Origin: Methyloversatilis thermotolerans
GTDB taxonomy: Bacteria > Pseudomonadota > Gammaproteobacteria > Burkholderiales > Rhodocyclaceae
Reading direction: 5' to 3'
Length of the DNA: 64,000 bases
Assembly (NCBI RefSeq): GCF_000372885.1
Contig: NZ_KB889967.1
Location: forward strand, 3,175,430-3,239,429
Numbering within the stretch: position 1 is the first letter of the stretch; every line of letters begins with the position of its first letter. Below the pieces are notes generated by a model. That model searched no databases and had not been told where the DNA came from. It worked only from the letters and a program-made list of their open reading frames with translations. Below are positions 18,901-27,710 of the stretch, piece after piece. A program made the position numbers and the translations under genes.

Positions 18901-19620
18901 CTATTCCGCGCCGCGGCGGCTTTCCGCTTCCTTTGCGGCCGCGCGCGCGGCCGCATCGGCGTCGCGTTTCGCACGCGCTTCCTCGCGCTTGCGGATGCGC
19001 TCGTCCACCTTTGCCGCACGTTCCTGCTGGTCGGCGGCCCGTTGTGCGGCCCGCGCGTCTTCGCGCGCGCGCTTCGCCTCTTGCGCCGCCTCCTTTTCCG
19101 CGCGTGCCTCGGCTTCGGCCGCAGCCCGTTCCGACATGGTCGCATCCTTGTCCGCCCGCGCGGCAGCCGCGCGCTCCCGCTCGGCCTCCTGCTCGCGGGT
19201 GCGCACGCTCATTTCGATGCCCTTCTCGCGCCGCGCAGCGGCTGCGTCGCGCTTCTCGGCGCGGCGCGCTTCGGCCGCCCGGGTACGGATTTCGCGCTCG
19301 ATGTCGCCCGCATCCTGGTCCATGCGGCGCGCCTCGGCCGTGCTCTTGCGGTAGCGCTCCTCCGCCTCCTCAAGGCAGGAGGAGACCAGGACACGCTTCC
19401 AGCATTCCGTCTGTTCGGCATCGCGCGTGCGACGCGCCCTGTCCTCGATCAGGGCGGCCTGCTGCTTCAGATCCGCGGCGCGCTCGCTCAGCCGCGTACG
19501 TTCCGCTGCCGGGAACAGTTCGCCGGCCGCCGCAGCAGGCGCCTTCACTTCTGCGCCGAGAGCGGCGCGTACCGTCAATAGCAGCGCGAACGCCGCCCCA
19601 TGAAGTACACACTTGTTCAC
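18901..19620 (-). CDS. Exported coiled-coil protein of unknown function
   Basis: A 239-residue protein with a GTG start and a signal peptide (MNKCVLHGAAFALLLTVRAA, cleaved near ALG-AE). The mature part is almost wholly charged coiled coil rich in Ala, Arg and Glu. Near residues 70-85 it has TECWKRVLVSSCLEEAE, two Cys eight residues apart that could form a disulfide in the periplasm. I recognise no named family. It converges with the symporter gene (13 bases apart) and diverges from the ABC-F gene. Confidence 0.75.
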   Translation of the reverse strand: MNKCVLHGAAFALLLTVRAALGAEVKAPAAAAGELFPAAERTRLSERAADLKQQAALIEDRARRTRDAEQTECWKRVLVSSCLEEAEERYRKSTAEARRMDQDAGDIEREIRTRAAEARRAEKRDAAAARREKGIEMSVRTREQEAERERAAAARADKDATMSERAAAEAEARAEKEAAQEAKRAREDARAAQRAADQQERAAKVDERIRKREEARAKRDADAAARAAAKEAESRRGAE

Positions 19621-19716
19621 TCGCTATCCTTTGCATCCGGGGCAATGGCGCTATGCTTGCGCGCCCCGTCGTCCATCGAATCCAGCACGCCGTGCGTTGC
19701 CACGGCATGAAAGCCC

Positions 19717-21618
19717 ATGATCGTACTCCGTAAGCTCAGTTTTTCGCGCGCTGGCCGTACCCTGGTCAGTAACGCGGAAGCCCGCATCCACGATGGACAG
19801 CGCATCGGGCTGGTTGGCGCGAATGGCTGTGGCAAGTCCACCCTGTTCGCGCTGCTGTGGGGCGACATCGTGCCCGACACCGGCGATTGCGACATCCCGG
19901 CGGCGTGGACCCGGGCACGAGTGGAACAGCACATCGATGATCTGGACCGCCCGGCGCTCGAATTCGCGCTCGACGGCGACCTCGATTTCCGCCGCATCGA
20001 GGCGGCCATCGCGGCGGCCGAAGCGGCGAACGACGGCCACGCACTGGGCAGTCTGCACGAGGACATGCGACACATCGAAGGCTATGGTGCTCGTGCGCGT
20101 GCCAGTGCGATGTTGCATGGCCTGGGATTCAGCGATGAACAGTTCGCGCGACCCGTAGGCGATTTCTCCGGCGGCTGGCGCATGCGACTGGCGCTCGCGC
20201 GAGCGCTCATGTGCCGTTCCGATCTGCTGCTGCTCGATGAGCCGACCAATCACCTGGATCTGGACGCCATCCTCTGGCTTGAGGGCTGGCTGCAGGCCTA
20301 TCGCGGCACCCTCATCGTGATCTCCCACGATCGCGATTTCCTGGATCGCGTGGTGCAGCGCATCGCGCATATCGAGCAGGGCGCACTCACGCTGTACAGC
20401 GGCGGCTATACCGATTTCGAGAACGCGCGCGCCGAGAAACTGGCTCAGCAGCAGTCGGCCTTCGAGAAGCAGGCGCGCGAAGTGGCGCACCTTCAGGGCT
20501 ATATCGACCGCTTCCGCGCCAAGGCGACCAAGGCGCGCCAGGCCCAGAGCCGCATCAAGGCGCTGGAGCGCATGGAAAAGGTGGTAGCGGCGCGCGTCGA
20601 TTCGCCGCTGCGCTTCGCTTTCCGCGAAGCGCCGGCCATGTCGGACCCTCTGTTGCAGCTCGAACGTGCGTGCGCCGCCTATGGCGAACGCGTCGTGCTG
20701 CGCCGTGTGGATCTGACCTTGCGCCCCGGTACGCGGCTGGGTCTGCTCGGGCGCAATGGCGCGGGCAAGTCCACGCTGGTCAAGATGCTGTGCGGCGAGC
20801 TGGCGCCGTCCGCCGGGGAGCGCATCCTTTCCCGCCACGCACGCATAGGCTATTTCGCGCAGCACCAGGTCGAACAGTTGCGTGAACAGGATTCTCCCCT
20901 GGTTCATCTGACGCGCCTGGCGCCCGATGCAAGGGAGCAGGAGCTGCGCGACTACCTGGGTGGCTTCGATTTCGGCGGCGACCACGCCGATGCGCCTTGC
21001 GGGCGGTTTTCCGGGGGCGAGCGCGCGCGACTGGCGCTCGCCCTCATCATCTGGGAACGGCCCAACATACTGCTGCTGGATGAACCCACCAACCATCTTG
21101 ACCTCGATATGCGGGAGGCGCTGCTGCTCGCGCTGCAGGCCTTCGATGGCGCACTGGTACTGGTGTCGCACGACCGTCACCTGATACGCGCCTGCTGTGA
21201 CGACCTGTGGCTGGTGCACGCGGGCGAAGCCGGGCCTTACGCGGGCGATCTCGACGAATATGCGGGCTGGCTGACCGCCCAGACCCAGGCGGCGCTGCGC
21301 GACGGCAACCGGGATGAGGCGCGCGACGCACGTCGCGAAGAACGTGCGTTGTCCCAGGCAGACCGCAATGCCTTGCTCGCGAAGCGGCGACCGCTGGTGA
21401 AGGAGGCCGAGCAGCTCGAAAAGAAGCTCGCATCCCTGAATGGCGAAAAGGCGTTGCTGGATCAGAGGCTCACCGACGCCGCTCTCTACGAAGCTGGAGG
21501 CAGTCCGGAACTGGCCTCCTTGCTGAAGCGCCAGTCCGATCTGGCACAACAGGTCGATGCGGTCGAACTGCGCTGGCTGGAAGTGCAGGACGCGCTCGAG
21601 CAGTTGCCCGTGCCCTAG
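19717..21618 (+). CDS. ABC-F family ATPase, YheS-like
   Basis: A 633-residue soluble protein with two ABC domains and no membrane segment. Domain 1: GLVGANGCGKST, DFSGGWRMRLALARAL, LLLLDEPTNHLDLDA. Domain 2: GLLGRNGAGKST, RFSGGERARLALALI, LLLDEPTNHLDLD. Between them lies the charged linker (IDRFRAKATKARQAQSRIKA) that reaches into the ribosome in ABC-F proteins, and a C-terminal coiled coil follows. Length and the C-terminal extension fit YheS. These ATPases act on translating ribosomes; the specific role is not known from sequence. Confidence 0.9.
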   Translation: MIVLRKLSFSRAGRTLVSNAEARIHDGQRIGLVGANGCGKSTLFALLWGDIVPDTGDCDIPAAWTRARVEQHIDDLDRPALEFALDGDLDFRRIEAAIAAAEAANDGHALGSLHEDMRHIEGYGARARASAMLHGLGFSDEQFARPVGDFSGGWRMRLALARALMCRSDLLLLDEPTNHLDLDAILWLEGWLQAYRGTLIVISHDRDFLDRVVQRIAHIEQGALTLYSGGYTDFENARAEKLAQQQSAFEKQAREVAHLQGYIDRFRAKATKARQAQSRIKALERMEKVVAARVDSPLRFAFREAPAMSDPLLQLERACAAYGERVVLRRVDLTLRPGTRLGLLGRNGAGKSTLVKMLCGELAPSAGERILSRHARIGYFAQHQVEQLREQDSPLVHLTRLAPDAREQELRDYLGGFDFGGDHADAPCGRFSGGERARLALALIIWERPNILLLDEPTNHLDLDMREALLLALQAFDGALVLVSHDRHLIRACCDDLWLVHAGEAGPYAGDLDEYAGWLTAQTQAALRDGNRDEARDARREERALSQADRNALLAKRRPLVKEAEQLEKKLASLNGEKALLDQRLTDAALYEAGGSPELASLLKRQSDLAQQVDAVELRWLEVQDALEQLPVP

Positions 21619-21919
21619 CGCGAGAGCCGGCTGCCATTCGAGCACGGCCCGTGCGCGAATGCGGATGCATCCGGATCAAGCCCGACCGGACACAAGGCCG
21701 CTCTGTTCGTTCCGCTGACCGGCGCAGCGCGTGCCGCCCGCAGGCGGACGTCCGGCTCGCCAGCGTGGCCCCATCCGATGCAGGGCTTGCGCACGGCGCC
21801 GGCCTGCCGCACCCGGCATGGAAGCATCGCTCCTGCCCGGGACGCGCCTCCGCCCAGGACCGGAATCGAAGCCAGTCCGGACCGCAGGTCCGCATCGGTC
21901 GTTCCGTCATCACGCGATC
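21619..21919. other. Intergenic region without recognisable gene
   Basis: About 300 GC-rich bases between the converging ABC-F and amtB genes. Open frames cross it but none has a ribosome site, recognisable motif or link to neighbours. Only the amtB terminator at its right end is identifiable. Confidence 0.5.
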
Positions 21920-21948
21920 AAAAAAAAACGGGCGCCCGAGGGCGCCCG
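21920..21948 (-). terminator. Intrinsic terminator of torF-glnK-amtB
   Basis: On the minus strand an eight-base-pair GC stem (CGGGCGCC with its complement, four-base loop) is followed by nine T residues, 35 bases past the amtB stop codon. Confidence 0.9.
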
Positions 21949-21982
21949 AAACCATTGCTGGAGGAGTGTTCTTTGCGTCGGC

Positions 21983-23416
21983 TTACAGCCGGTAGGCGGT
22001 TTCGCCGTGGGCGGTCACGTCCAGGCCTTCGCGCTCTTCGTCTTCCGGCACACGCAGGCCGATGAAGATGTCGACCACCTTGTAGGCCACGAAGGACACG
22101 ACGCCCGACCACACGATGGTGATCACCACGCCCAGCGCCTGGATGCCGACCTGCGCACCCATCGCGAAGTCTTCGGCACCGGTGCCGCCGAGCGACGGCG
22201 CGGTGAATACGCCGGTCAGGATGGCACCCAGGATGCCGCCGACGCCATGCACGCCGAACACGTCGAGCGAATCGTCGGCGCCCAGCATGTGCTTCAGACC
22301 ATTCACGCCCCACAGGCAGATCACGCCGGCGAGCAGGCCGATCACCAGGGAACCCATCGGACCGACGGTACCGCAGGCCGGGGTGATCGCGACCAGGCCG
22401 GCGATCGAACCCGAGGCGGCGCCCAGCATCGACGGCTTGCCCTTGAAGATGGCTTCCGCGGCGATCCAGGCCACGGTGGCGGCGGCGGCGGCGATCATGG
22501 TGTTCAGTGCGACCAGCGCGGTGGTCGCATTGGCTTCCAGGTTGGAACCGGCGTTGAAGCCGAACCAGCCCATCCACAGCATCGACGCACCCACCATGGT
22601 GAGCACCAGCGAGTGCGGCGCCATCGATTCCTTGCCGTAACCGACACGCTTGCCGATCACGTAGGCGCCGACGAGACCGGCGACACCGGCGTTGATGTGC
22701 ACCACCGTACCACCGGCGAAGTCCAGCGCGCCCTGGCCGAGCAGATAGCCGCCGGCACCCCACACCATGTGGGCGATCGGGATGTACGAGAAGGTGAACC
22801 AGAGCACCGAGAACAGCAGCACGGCGGAGAACTTCGCGCGTTCGGCGAAGGAACCGACGATCAGCGCGGCGGTGATGCCGGCGAAGGTGAGCTGGAAGAT
22901 GATGAACAGATACTCCGGCAGCTTGGCTTCCGGCGAGAAGGTATCGGACACCGATTCGACGGTCACGCCGCTCAGGAACAGCTTGCTCAGCGAACCGATG
23001 AAGGCATTGCCCTCGGTGAAGGCCAGGCTGTAGCCATAGATGACCCACAGCACGCCGATCAGCGAGAACACCACCATGACCTGCATCAGCACCGACAGCA
23101 TGTTCTTCGCGCGGACCATGCCGCCGTAGAACAGCGCCAGACCCGGCAGGGCCATGAACAGCACGATGATGGTGGCGACCAGCATCCAGGCCACATCACC
23201 CTTGTGAACTTCGCCCTTCACTTCTTCGGCCGGCGCCGCATCCGCGGCCGGCGCGGCTTCGGCGGCGACCACGGTTTCGGTCACCACGGTTTCGGTGGCC
23301 GGGGCGGCTGCGGATTCTTCAGCCGCCGCCGGCGCTGCCGGGGGGTCTTCTGCCATGACAGGCGCTGCCAGGCCGATGGCCAGCGTTGCGCACAGGATGC
23401 TCAAAAAGCGCTTCAT
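21983..23416 (-). CDS. amtB: Ammonium transporter
   Basis: A 477-residue Amt channel. After a signal peptide (MKRFLSILCATLAIGLAAPV) there is a roughly 45-residue Ala/Pro/Glu-rich periplasmic extension, then eleven membrane segments. Pore-lining features: FYGGMVRAKN in the first segment, the two conserved His in GGTVVHINAGVAGLVGA and DVFGVHGVGGILGA, and a C-terminal tail with GLDVTAHGETAY that contacts GlnK. The gene follows glnK by 17 bases and ends at a strong terminator. Expression is probably nitrogen-controlled from the sigma-54 promoter upstream of torF. Confidence 0.97.
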   Translation of the reverse strand: MKRFLSILCATLAIGLAAPVMAEDPPAAPAAAEESAAAPATETVVTETVVAAEAAPAADAAPAEEVKGEVHKGDVAWMLVATIIVLFMALPGLALFYGGMVRAKNMLSVLMQVMVVFSLIGVLWVIYGYSLAFTEGNAFIGSLSKLFLSGVTVESVSDTFSPEAKLPEYLFIIFQLTFAGITAALIVGSFAERAKFSAVLLFSVLWFTFSYIPIAHMVWGAGGYLLGQGALDFAGGTVVHINAGVAGLVGAYVIGKRVGYGKESMAPHSLVLTMVGASMLWMGWFGFNAGSNLEANATTALVALNTMIAAAAATVAWIAAEAIFKGKPSMLGAASGSIAGLVAITPACGTVGPMGSLVIGLLAGVICLWGVNGLKHMLGADDSLDVFGVHGVGGILGAILTGVFTAPSLGGTGAEDFAMGAQVGIQALGVVITIVWSGVVSFVAYKVVDIFIGLRVPEDEEREGLDVTAHGETAYRL

Positions 23417-23433
23417 CTCCCATTCTCCCTTTC

Positions 23434-23811
<378 letters not shown>

Positions 23812-24603
23812 TCAGAAGGTCTTCGAAAGGAAGACGACGTATTGTTCGTCGCCGATGAACTTGCCCGTCGAGGTCGGTGTGTAATTGGTCGTCTGCTGAC
23901 GGTTCATGCTGGTGTCGGTGTAGAAAACACCGACGGTAAAGCTCTGCGGCAGCGCGTATGCCAAGCCGATCTTCCAGTCTTCATAGGAGGCGCAGTCGTC
24001 GTTCTTGCCACTTGCGCAAAGGCCACTGCGACCGTCGAATTCCTGGATACCGTAGTGCAGGTTCAGAGTGAGCTTGTCGGTGATCGGGTAGGCGGCGCTC
24101 AGGTCGAGATACCAGGTGCCGTTGCTGTCGTCCACGCCGAATGCGTCGGTAACGGCGTAGGAGTACTTGGCGCTGAGCCACTTCCAGGCGAGTGCACCAT
24201 AGATTTCGGTCGTGTTCGGATTCACCGCAGCCGCGAACTTCGAACCCGGATACAGATACTGCAGGACACCGACGTCGTAGGTGATGTCGTCGGTGATTGC
24301 ACCGCGATAGCCACCGTAGACATCGACTTCGAGGCTGGAGCTTTGATAGGCACCGAAATCTTCGAGCCAAGAAATGTTGGACGCCCAGGTGCCGACGTAG
24401 AAGCCGCTGGCGTGCGAGTAGTCGAAACCACCCTGCAGCGCGACGTCCTCGTTGGTTTGACTCAGACCGCGGAACACATACTGGCTGAACAGACCGACGT
24501 TGCCGGTGAAGGTGTGCGGGCTGGCCGGCTCTTCCGCCATGGCGGAGAACGAAGGAACGGCGAGTGCGCTGGCCAGTGCGGCGGCGATCAGGGTCTTTTG
24601 CAT
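23812..24603 (-). CDS. TorF-family putative outer-membrane porin
   Basis: A 263-residue beta-barrel candidate: signal peptide MQKTLIAAALASALAVPSFS, then FTGNVGLFSQYVFRGLSQT, the hallmark of the TorF/Gcw_chp family, and many alternating strands ending in Phe (VVFLSKTF). A Cys pair occurs around GLCASGKNDDCASYE. In related bacteria it is the first gene before glnK-amtB and is thought to help ammonium or other nitrogen compounds cross the outer membrane; that role is inferred from context. It is preceded by a sigma-54 promoter. Confidence 0.88.
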   Translation of the reverse strand: MQKTLIAAALASALAVPSFSAMAEEPASPHTFTGNVGLFSQYVFRGLSQTNEDVALQGGFDYSHASGFYVGTWASNISWLEDFGAYQSSSLEVDVYGGYRGAITDDITYDVGVLQYLYPGSKFAAAVNPNTTEIYGALAWKWLSAKYSYAVTDAFGVDDSNGTWYLDLSAAYPITDKLTLNLHYGIQEFDGRSGLCASGKNDDCASYEDWKIGLAYALPQSFTVGVFYTDTSMNRQQTTNYTPTSTGKFIGDEQYVVFLSKTF

Positions 24604-24650
24604 GGATTCACTCCTTTTCGATATCTATCGGGAAAACTGCGGAGGGTTTC

Positions 24651-24667
24651 TTGCACGGACTGTGCCA
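24651..24667 (-). promoter_or_regulatory. Sigma-54 promoter of the torF-glnK-amtB operon
   Basis: The minus strand reads TGGCACAGTCCGTGCAA. The invariant GG (24666-24665) and GC (24654-24653) are exactly ten bases apart, as required at -24 and -12. Transcription would start near 24641, about 38 bases before the torF ATG. Confidence 0.85.
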
Positions 24668-24772
24668 GCAAAGTTGTTTCAAGTTTTTCAACGACTTGCG
24701 TTTTATGTGCCGGATCGGAGCGTGAACTGCAACACGCGGTCGCCCCAAGTTCACGCGCGATCATCCAGCCGC

Positions 24773-24801
24773 GCACCATAACAGTGCATTATTGTGGTGC
24801 A
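24773..24801. promoter_or_regulatory. Two overlapping NtrC-type activator sites
   Basis: GCAC-N7-GTGC lies at 24773-24787 and a second 17-base dyad of the form TGCA...GGTGCA at 24785-24801, sharing three bases. They match the NtrC consensus and sit about 110-150 bases upstream of the sigma-54 promoter, the normal enhancer distance. Nitrogen-limitation control of torF-glnK-amtB follows by inference. Confidence 0.75.
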
Positions 24802-24917
24802 TCCTTGGGCGCGATCACTTTTTGTGCGTAATCGGTGCGACAGACCCGCGGGGAAACTTCAGGGCACAATGCGCGGCCAGACCGTGGTGGTCTGGATGAC
24901 AGACGATGGAGATCGCC

Positions 24918-25166
24918 ATGCTGAACCCGAAAATGCTCGAGGAACTGAGCGCACGCTTTTCCGAACTGATTGCCGCCAGCCCGGCGCGTGACCTGGAAAA
25001 GAACGCCAAAGCCATGGCGAGTGCGATGTTTTCCCGGCTCGATCTGGTGACACGCGAGGAATTCGAGGTGCAGCAGGAGGTCCTCGCACGCACCAGGGCG
25101 CAACTGGAGGCGCTGGAAGTCCGCGTGGCCGAACTGGAACGTCGCCTCCTCGAGAAAGAGGGCTGA
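24918..25166 (+). CDS. ubiK: Ubiquinone biosynthesis accessory factor UbiK
   Basis: An 82-residue helical coiled-coil protein: MLNPKMLEELSARFSELI, then FSRLDLVTREEFEVQQEVLA and an Leu/Glu-rich C-terminus (LEVRVAELERRLLEK). This matches UbiK (YqiC), which with UbiJ supports the lipid-binding core of the aerobic ubiquinone pathway. The ATG at 24918 is preferred over one four codons earlier because GGAG lies six bases before it and it matches UbiK N-termini. Confidence 0.9.
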   Translation: MLNPKMLEELSARFSELIAASPARDLEKNAKAMASAMFSRLDLVTREEFEVQQEVLARTRAQLEALEVRVAELERRLLEKEG

Positions 25167-25253
25167 TCATCCCGCAAACGGCCGGAATTTTTCCCCGGCC
25201 CCACAGTCAGTCCGTATCCAGAAGCATTCCAGACAGCAGCCAACGGAGTTTTC

Positions 25254-25832
25254 ATGAAGTGGATTTCAGCAACCTCGGCTTGCCGTGCGGTCGTGCTCGT
25301 GTCGGGCATGGCGTTTGCCGCCGCGGCCTCCGCCGTGACCTATACGCGCATCCTGCCGGACAAGAGCCGTCTGGCATTCGTGTCGCAGCAGATGGGGGTG
25401 TCGGTGGATGGCAGTTTCAAGCGCTTTTCCGCGACGCTGGATTTCGATCCGGCAAAGCCGGAAGCGGGCAAGGCCACACTGGACATCGATGTCGCGTCGA
25501 TAGATGCCGGAGGCCCGGAAGCGAACGACGAGGTGAAGGGCAAGAACTGGTTCGACGTGAAGCAGTTCCCCACCGCTCATTTCGTGTCCTCGGCGGTGAA
25601 GTCTCTGGGCGGCGGCAAGTTCGAGGTGCGCGGCCAGATGAGCATCAAGGGCAAGACGCGTGAAGTCAGCGCCCCGTTCACGCTGAAGCAGGACGGTGCG
25701 ATGGCCGTGCTTGAAGGCAGTTTCCCGATCAAGCGCCTTGACTATGGCATTGGCACCGGTGCCTGGGGCGATACCTCGGTGGTGGCCGATGAAGTGCAGA
25801 TCCGTTTCCGGCTCACCGTGGCGGGAAAGTGA
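25254..25832 (+). CDS. YceI-family periplasmic protein (copy 1)
   Basis: A 192-residue exported protein with signal peptide ending AFAAAASA. The lipocalin-like YceI fold is visible: SRLAFVSQQMGVSVDGSFKR, FDVKQFPTAHFVS, MSIKGKTREVSAPFTL and YGIGTGAWGDTSVVADEV. YceI proteins bind isoprenoid lipids such as polyprenyl chains. Next to ubiK and another yceI copy, a link to quinone or isoprenoid handling is tempting but unproven. Confidence 0.9.
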   Translation: MKWISATSACRAVVLVSGMAFAAAASAVTYTRILPDKSRLAFVSQQMGVSVDGSFKRFSATLDFDPAKPEAGKATLDIDVASIDAGGPEANDEVKGKNWFDVKQFPTAHFVSSAVKSLGGGKFEVRGQMSIKGKTREVSAPFTLKQDGAMAVLEGSFPIKRLDYGIGTGAWGDTSVVADEVQIRFRLTVAGK

Positions 25833-25901
25833 TCCTGCCCGGCGCGGCCCCTTCCGCGCCTCCCGCCGCTTCCTTTCTCACCTTCTGACGGAGCGCTCAC
25901 G

Positions 25902-26477
25902 ATGACCAGGATTTCCAGTCTGCTGCTCGCCTGCTGTGCCGGCTTCACCATGACATCCGCCGCCATGGCGGCGGACAGCTATACGATAGATTCGCGCCAC
26001 ACCTTTCCGGTGTTCGAGATCAACCATCTGGGTTTTTCCACTCAGCGCGGACGCTTCAACAATGTCACCGGAAAGATCATGCTGGTGCCGGAACAGAAAA
26101 GCGGCAGCATCGACATTTCGATCGACAGCGCGTCGATAGACATGGGCATGGACGCCTGGGACAAGCAGATGCGCAGCGAGGATTTCTTCAATGTCGAGAA
26201 ATTCCCGACCATGAATTTCAAGTCGACCAGGTTGCATTTCGATGGCGACAAGCTGGTCGGCGCCGACGGCGATTTCACGCTGCTGGGCGTGACGCGGCCG
26301 ATACGCCTGGAGGTGAAGGGTTTCAATTGCGGCACCCACCCGATCAACAAGAAGCCGCTGTGCGGGGCGGATGTGAGCACCACGATCAAGCGCTCTGAAT
26401 TCGGCATGACCAAGTACGTGCCCAGCATCGCCGACGAGGTGGTGATCAAGATCCCGGTCGAGGCCTTCAGGGACTGA
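25902..26477 (+). CDS. YceI-family periplasmic protein (copy 2)
   Basis: A 191-residue paralogue of the preceding gene, 69 bases downstream. Signal peptide to AAMAADS; then YTIDSRHTFPVFEINHLGFS, EDFFNVEKFPTMNFKS, TLLGVTRPIRLEVKGFNC and EFGMTKYVPSIADEV. It has a Cys pair (GFNCGTHPINKKPLCG) absent from copy 1. This version is the more usual YceI type. Isoprenoid binding is the family property. Confidence 0.92.
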   Translation: MTRISSLLLACCAGFTMTSAAMAADSYTIDSRHTFPVFEINHLGFSTQRGRFNNVTGKIMLVPEQKSGSIDISIDSASIDMGMDAWDKQMRSEDFFNVEKFPTMNFKSTRLHFDGDKLVGADGDFTLLGVTRPIRLEVKGFNCGTHPINKKPLCGADVSTTIKRSEFGMTKYVPSIADEVVIKIPVEAFRD

Positions 26478-26515
26478 GCGACCGCCCTCGAACGGAGCCG
26501 GAGGTTTGGTGGGAG

Positions 26516-27710
26516 ATTCTATGTTCCGCCGCAAGCGTTTTCGTGTTGTTTCGGGACATAGTCGGCCGCGTTCTTCATCACAGAGAAGGCAACGCGAGCG
26601 AGTTTTCTTGCCAGCGCAACCAGCGCCTGGGTGCGGCTGAATCCGCGCTGGAGCATGCGCTGGTAGAACGGCTGCCAGGTCGTGGATCTGCTGGCCGCCA
26701 TGGCGGCGTTGTAGAGCAGGCGGCGCATCTCCGAGTCCCCCTTCTTGCTCAGCGCACGGCGTCCGGTCTTCTTGCCCGAATCGCGCACGCTGACGTCCAT
26801 GCCAAGGAAGGCGATGAAGGCGTCCGCACCGCTGAAGGCAGCGCGATGGAACATCGCGCACAGGCCGGCGGCGGTGAGCGCGCCGACGCCTTCGATCTTC
26901 AGGATGCGCCGGTACGGTTCAGTCCATCCGCTCTCGTTGATCAGCGAGGCGATGCGCTGTTCGAACCGTTTGATCAAGGCGGTGAGCCGCGCGAGAGCCA
27001 CACGCACTTCGCGAGCAAAGCCGGGCAGATCTTCCATGCTCTGACGGATGCGACCCAGGCTGCGTACCACGGTTGCGCGACGACGCAGCAGGCAGCGCAG
27101 TTCTGTGACCGCGGGCGCCGGGAGCGAGAACGGACGCAGATCCGTGCCCTCGTGCGCGAGGTAGCGGGCGATCAGGCGTGCGTCGTGCCGATCGGTCTTG
27201 GCGCGCTGGCCCACGGTGTCGCGGTACCTGGACAGCTTGAAGCCGTCGATCAGAAACACCTGATGCCCGGCCTTGATGAGCAACTTGACGAGCGTGCAGT
27301 GATAGCTGCCGGTCGATTCGCAGGCGATGCGCTGGGCACCTCTGGGCAGCGTGCGCAACCAGCCGCGGATGGCCGCAGCGGTGTTGTCGACGCGCGTTAC
27401 CTGCGCGCTGGGATGCTCGGCGATGTCCAGCCAGTGCTTGGAGACGTCGATGCCAAAGCACACTGCCTCGTTCTGACTTGTCACGATGGGATCCTCCCGA
27501 CTAAGGTTCAAAAGGCTTGTCGGGATTCACCACAGCACTGGCTTGCAGGGTATGGACGGTACCGCGGTCACGGTCCGATGGATTCCTGATCGGTGCTTGG
27601 GGTGAGGGCGGGACATCTCTCCCACTGTCTGTACGTGCTTGCCGTCAGATCCGGACTGGGTCCCTCCGCCCGACAAGCTATTCCTACGCTTGCCACGGCA
27701 GAACATACAA
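26516..27710 (-). mobile_element. IS110-family insertion sequence inserted in a REP palindrome
   Basis: About 1195 bases. The left flank (26491-26515) reads as the first half of the local REP repeat, ending TTTGGTGGGAG; the right flank (from 27711) resumes GCGGGGGCTTGCCCGCG, so the element split one REP palindrome. Imperfect inverted repeats lie at the ends: TATGTTCCGCCGCAAGCG (26520-26537) against TATGTTCTGCC-GTG-GCAAGCG on the other strand (27707-27687). The transposase gene fills one side to the very end; about 226 bases upstream of its start are non-coding, the position of the bridge RNA in IS110-group elements. No target duplication is visible, as expected. Confidence 0.8.
26519..27484 (-). 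CDS. IS110-family DEDD transposase
   Basis: About 321 residues from a GTG at 27484 with GGAGG eight bases upstream; a TTG nine codons earlier is possible. The N-terminal DEDD RuvC-like domain shows CFGIDVSKHWLDIA, IACESTGSYHCTLV and AKTDRHDARLIARYL; the C-terminal Transposase_20 domain has LKIEGVGALTAAGLCAM, FIAFLGMDV with GKKTGRRALSKKGDSEMRR, and a catalytic-Ser region NAAMAASRSTTWQPF. It is intact. The stop codon lies within the terminal repeat of the element. Confidence 0.92.
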   Translation of the reverse strand: MTSQNEAVCFGIDVSKHWLDIAEHPSAQVTRVDNTAAAIRGWLRTLPRGAQRIACESTGSYHCTLVKLLIKAGHQVFLIDGFKLSRYRDTVGQRAKTDRHDARLIARYLAHEGTDLRPFSLPAPAVTELRCLLRRRATVVRSLGRIRQSMEDLPGFAREVRVALARLTALIKRFEQRIASLINESGWTEPYRRILKIEGVGALTAAGLCAMFHRAAFSGADAFIAFLGMDVSVRDSGKKTGRRALSKKGDSEMRRLLYNAAMAASRSTTWQPFYQRMLQRGFSRTQALVALARKLARVAFSVMKNAADYVPKQHENACGGT

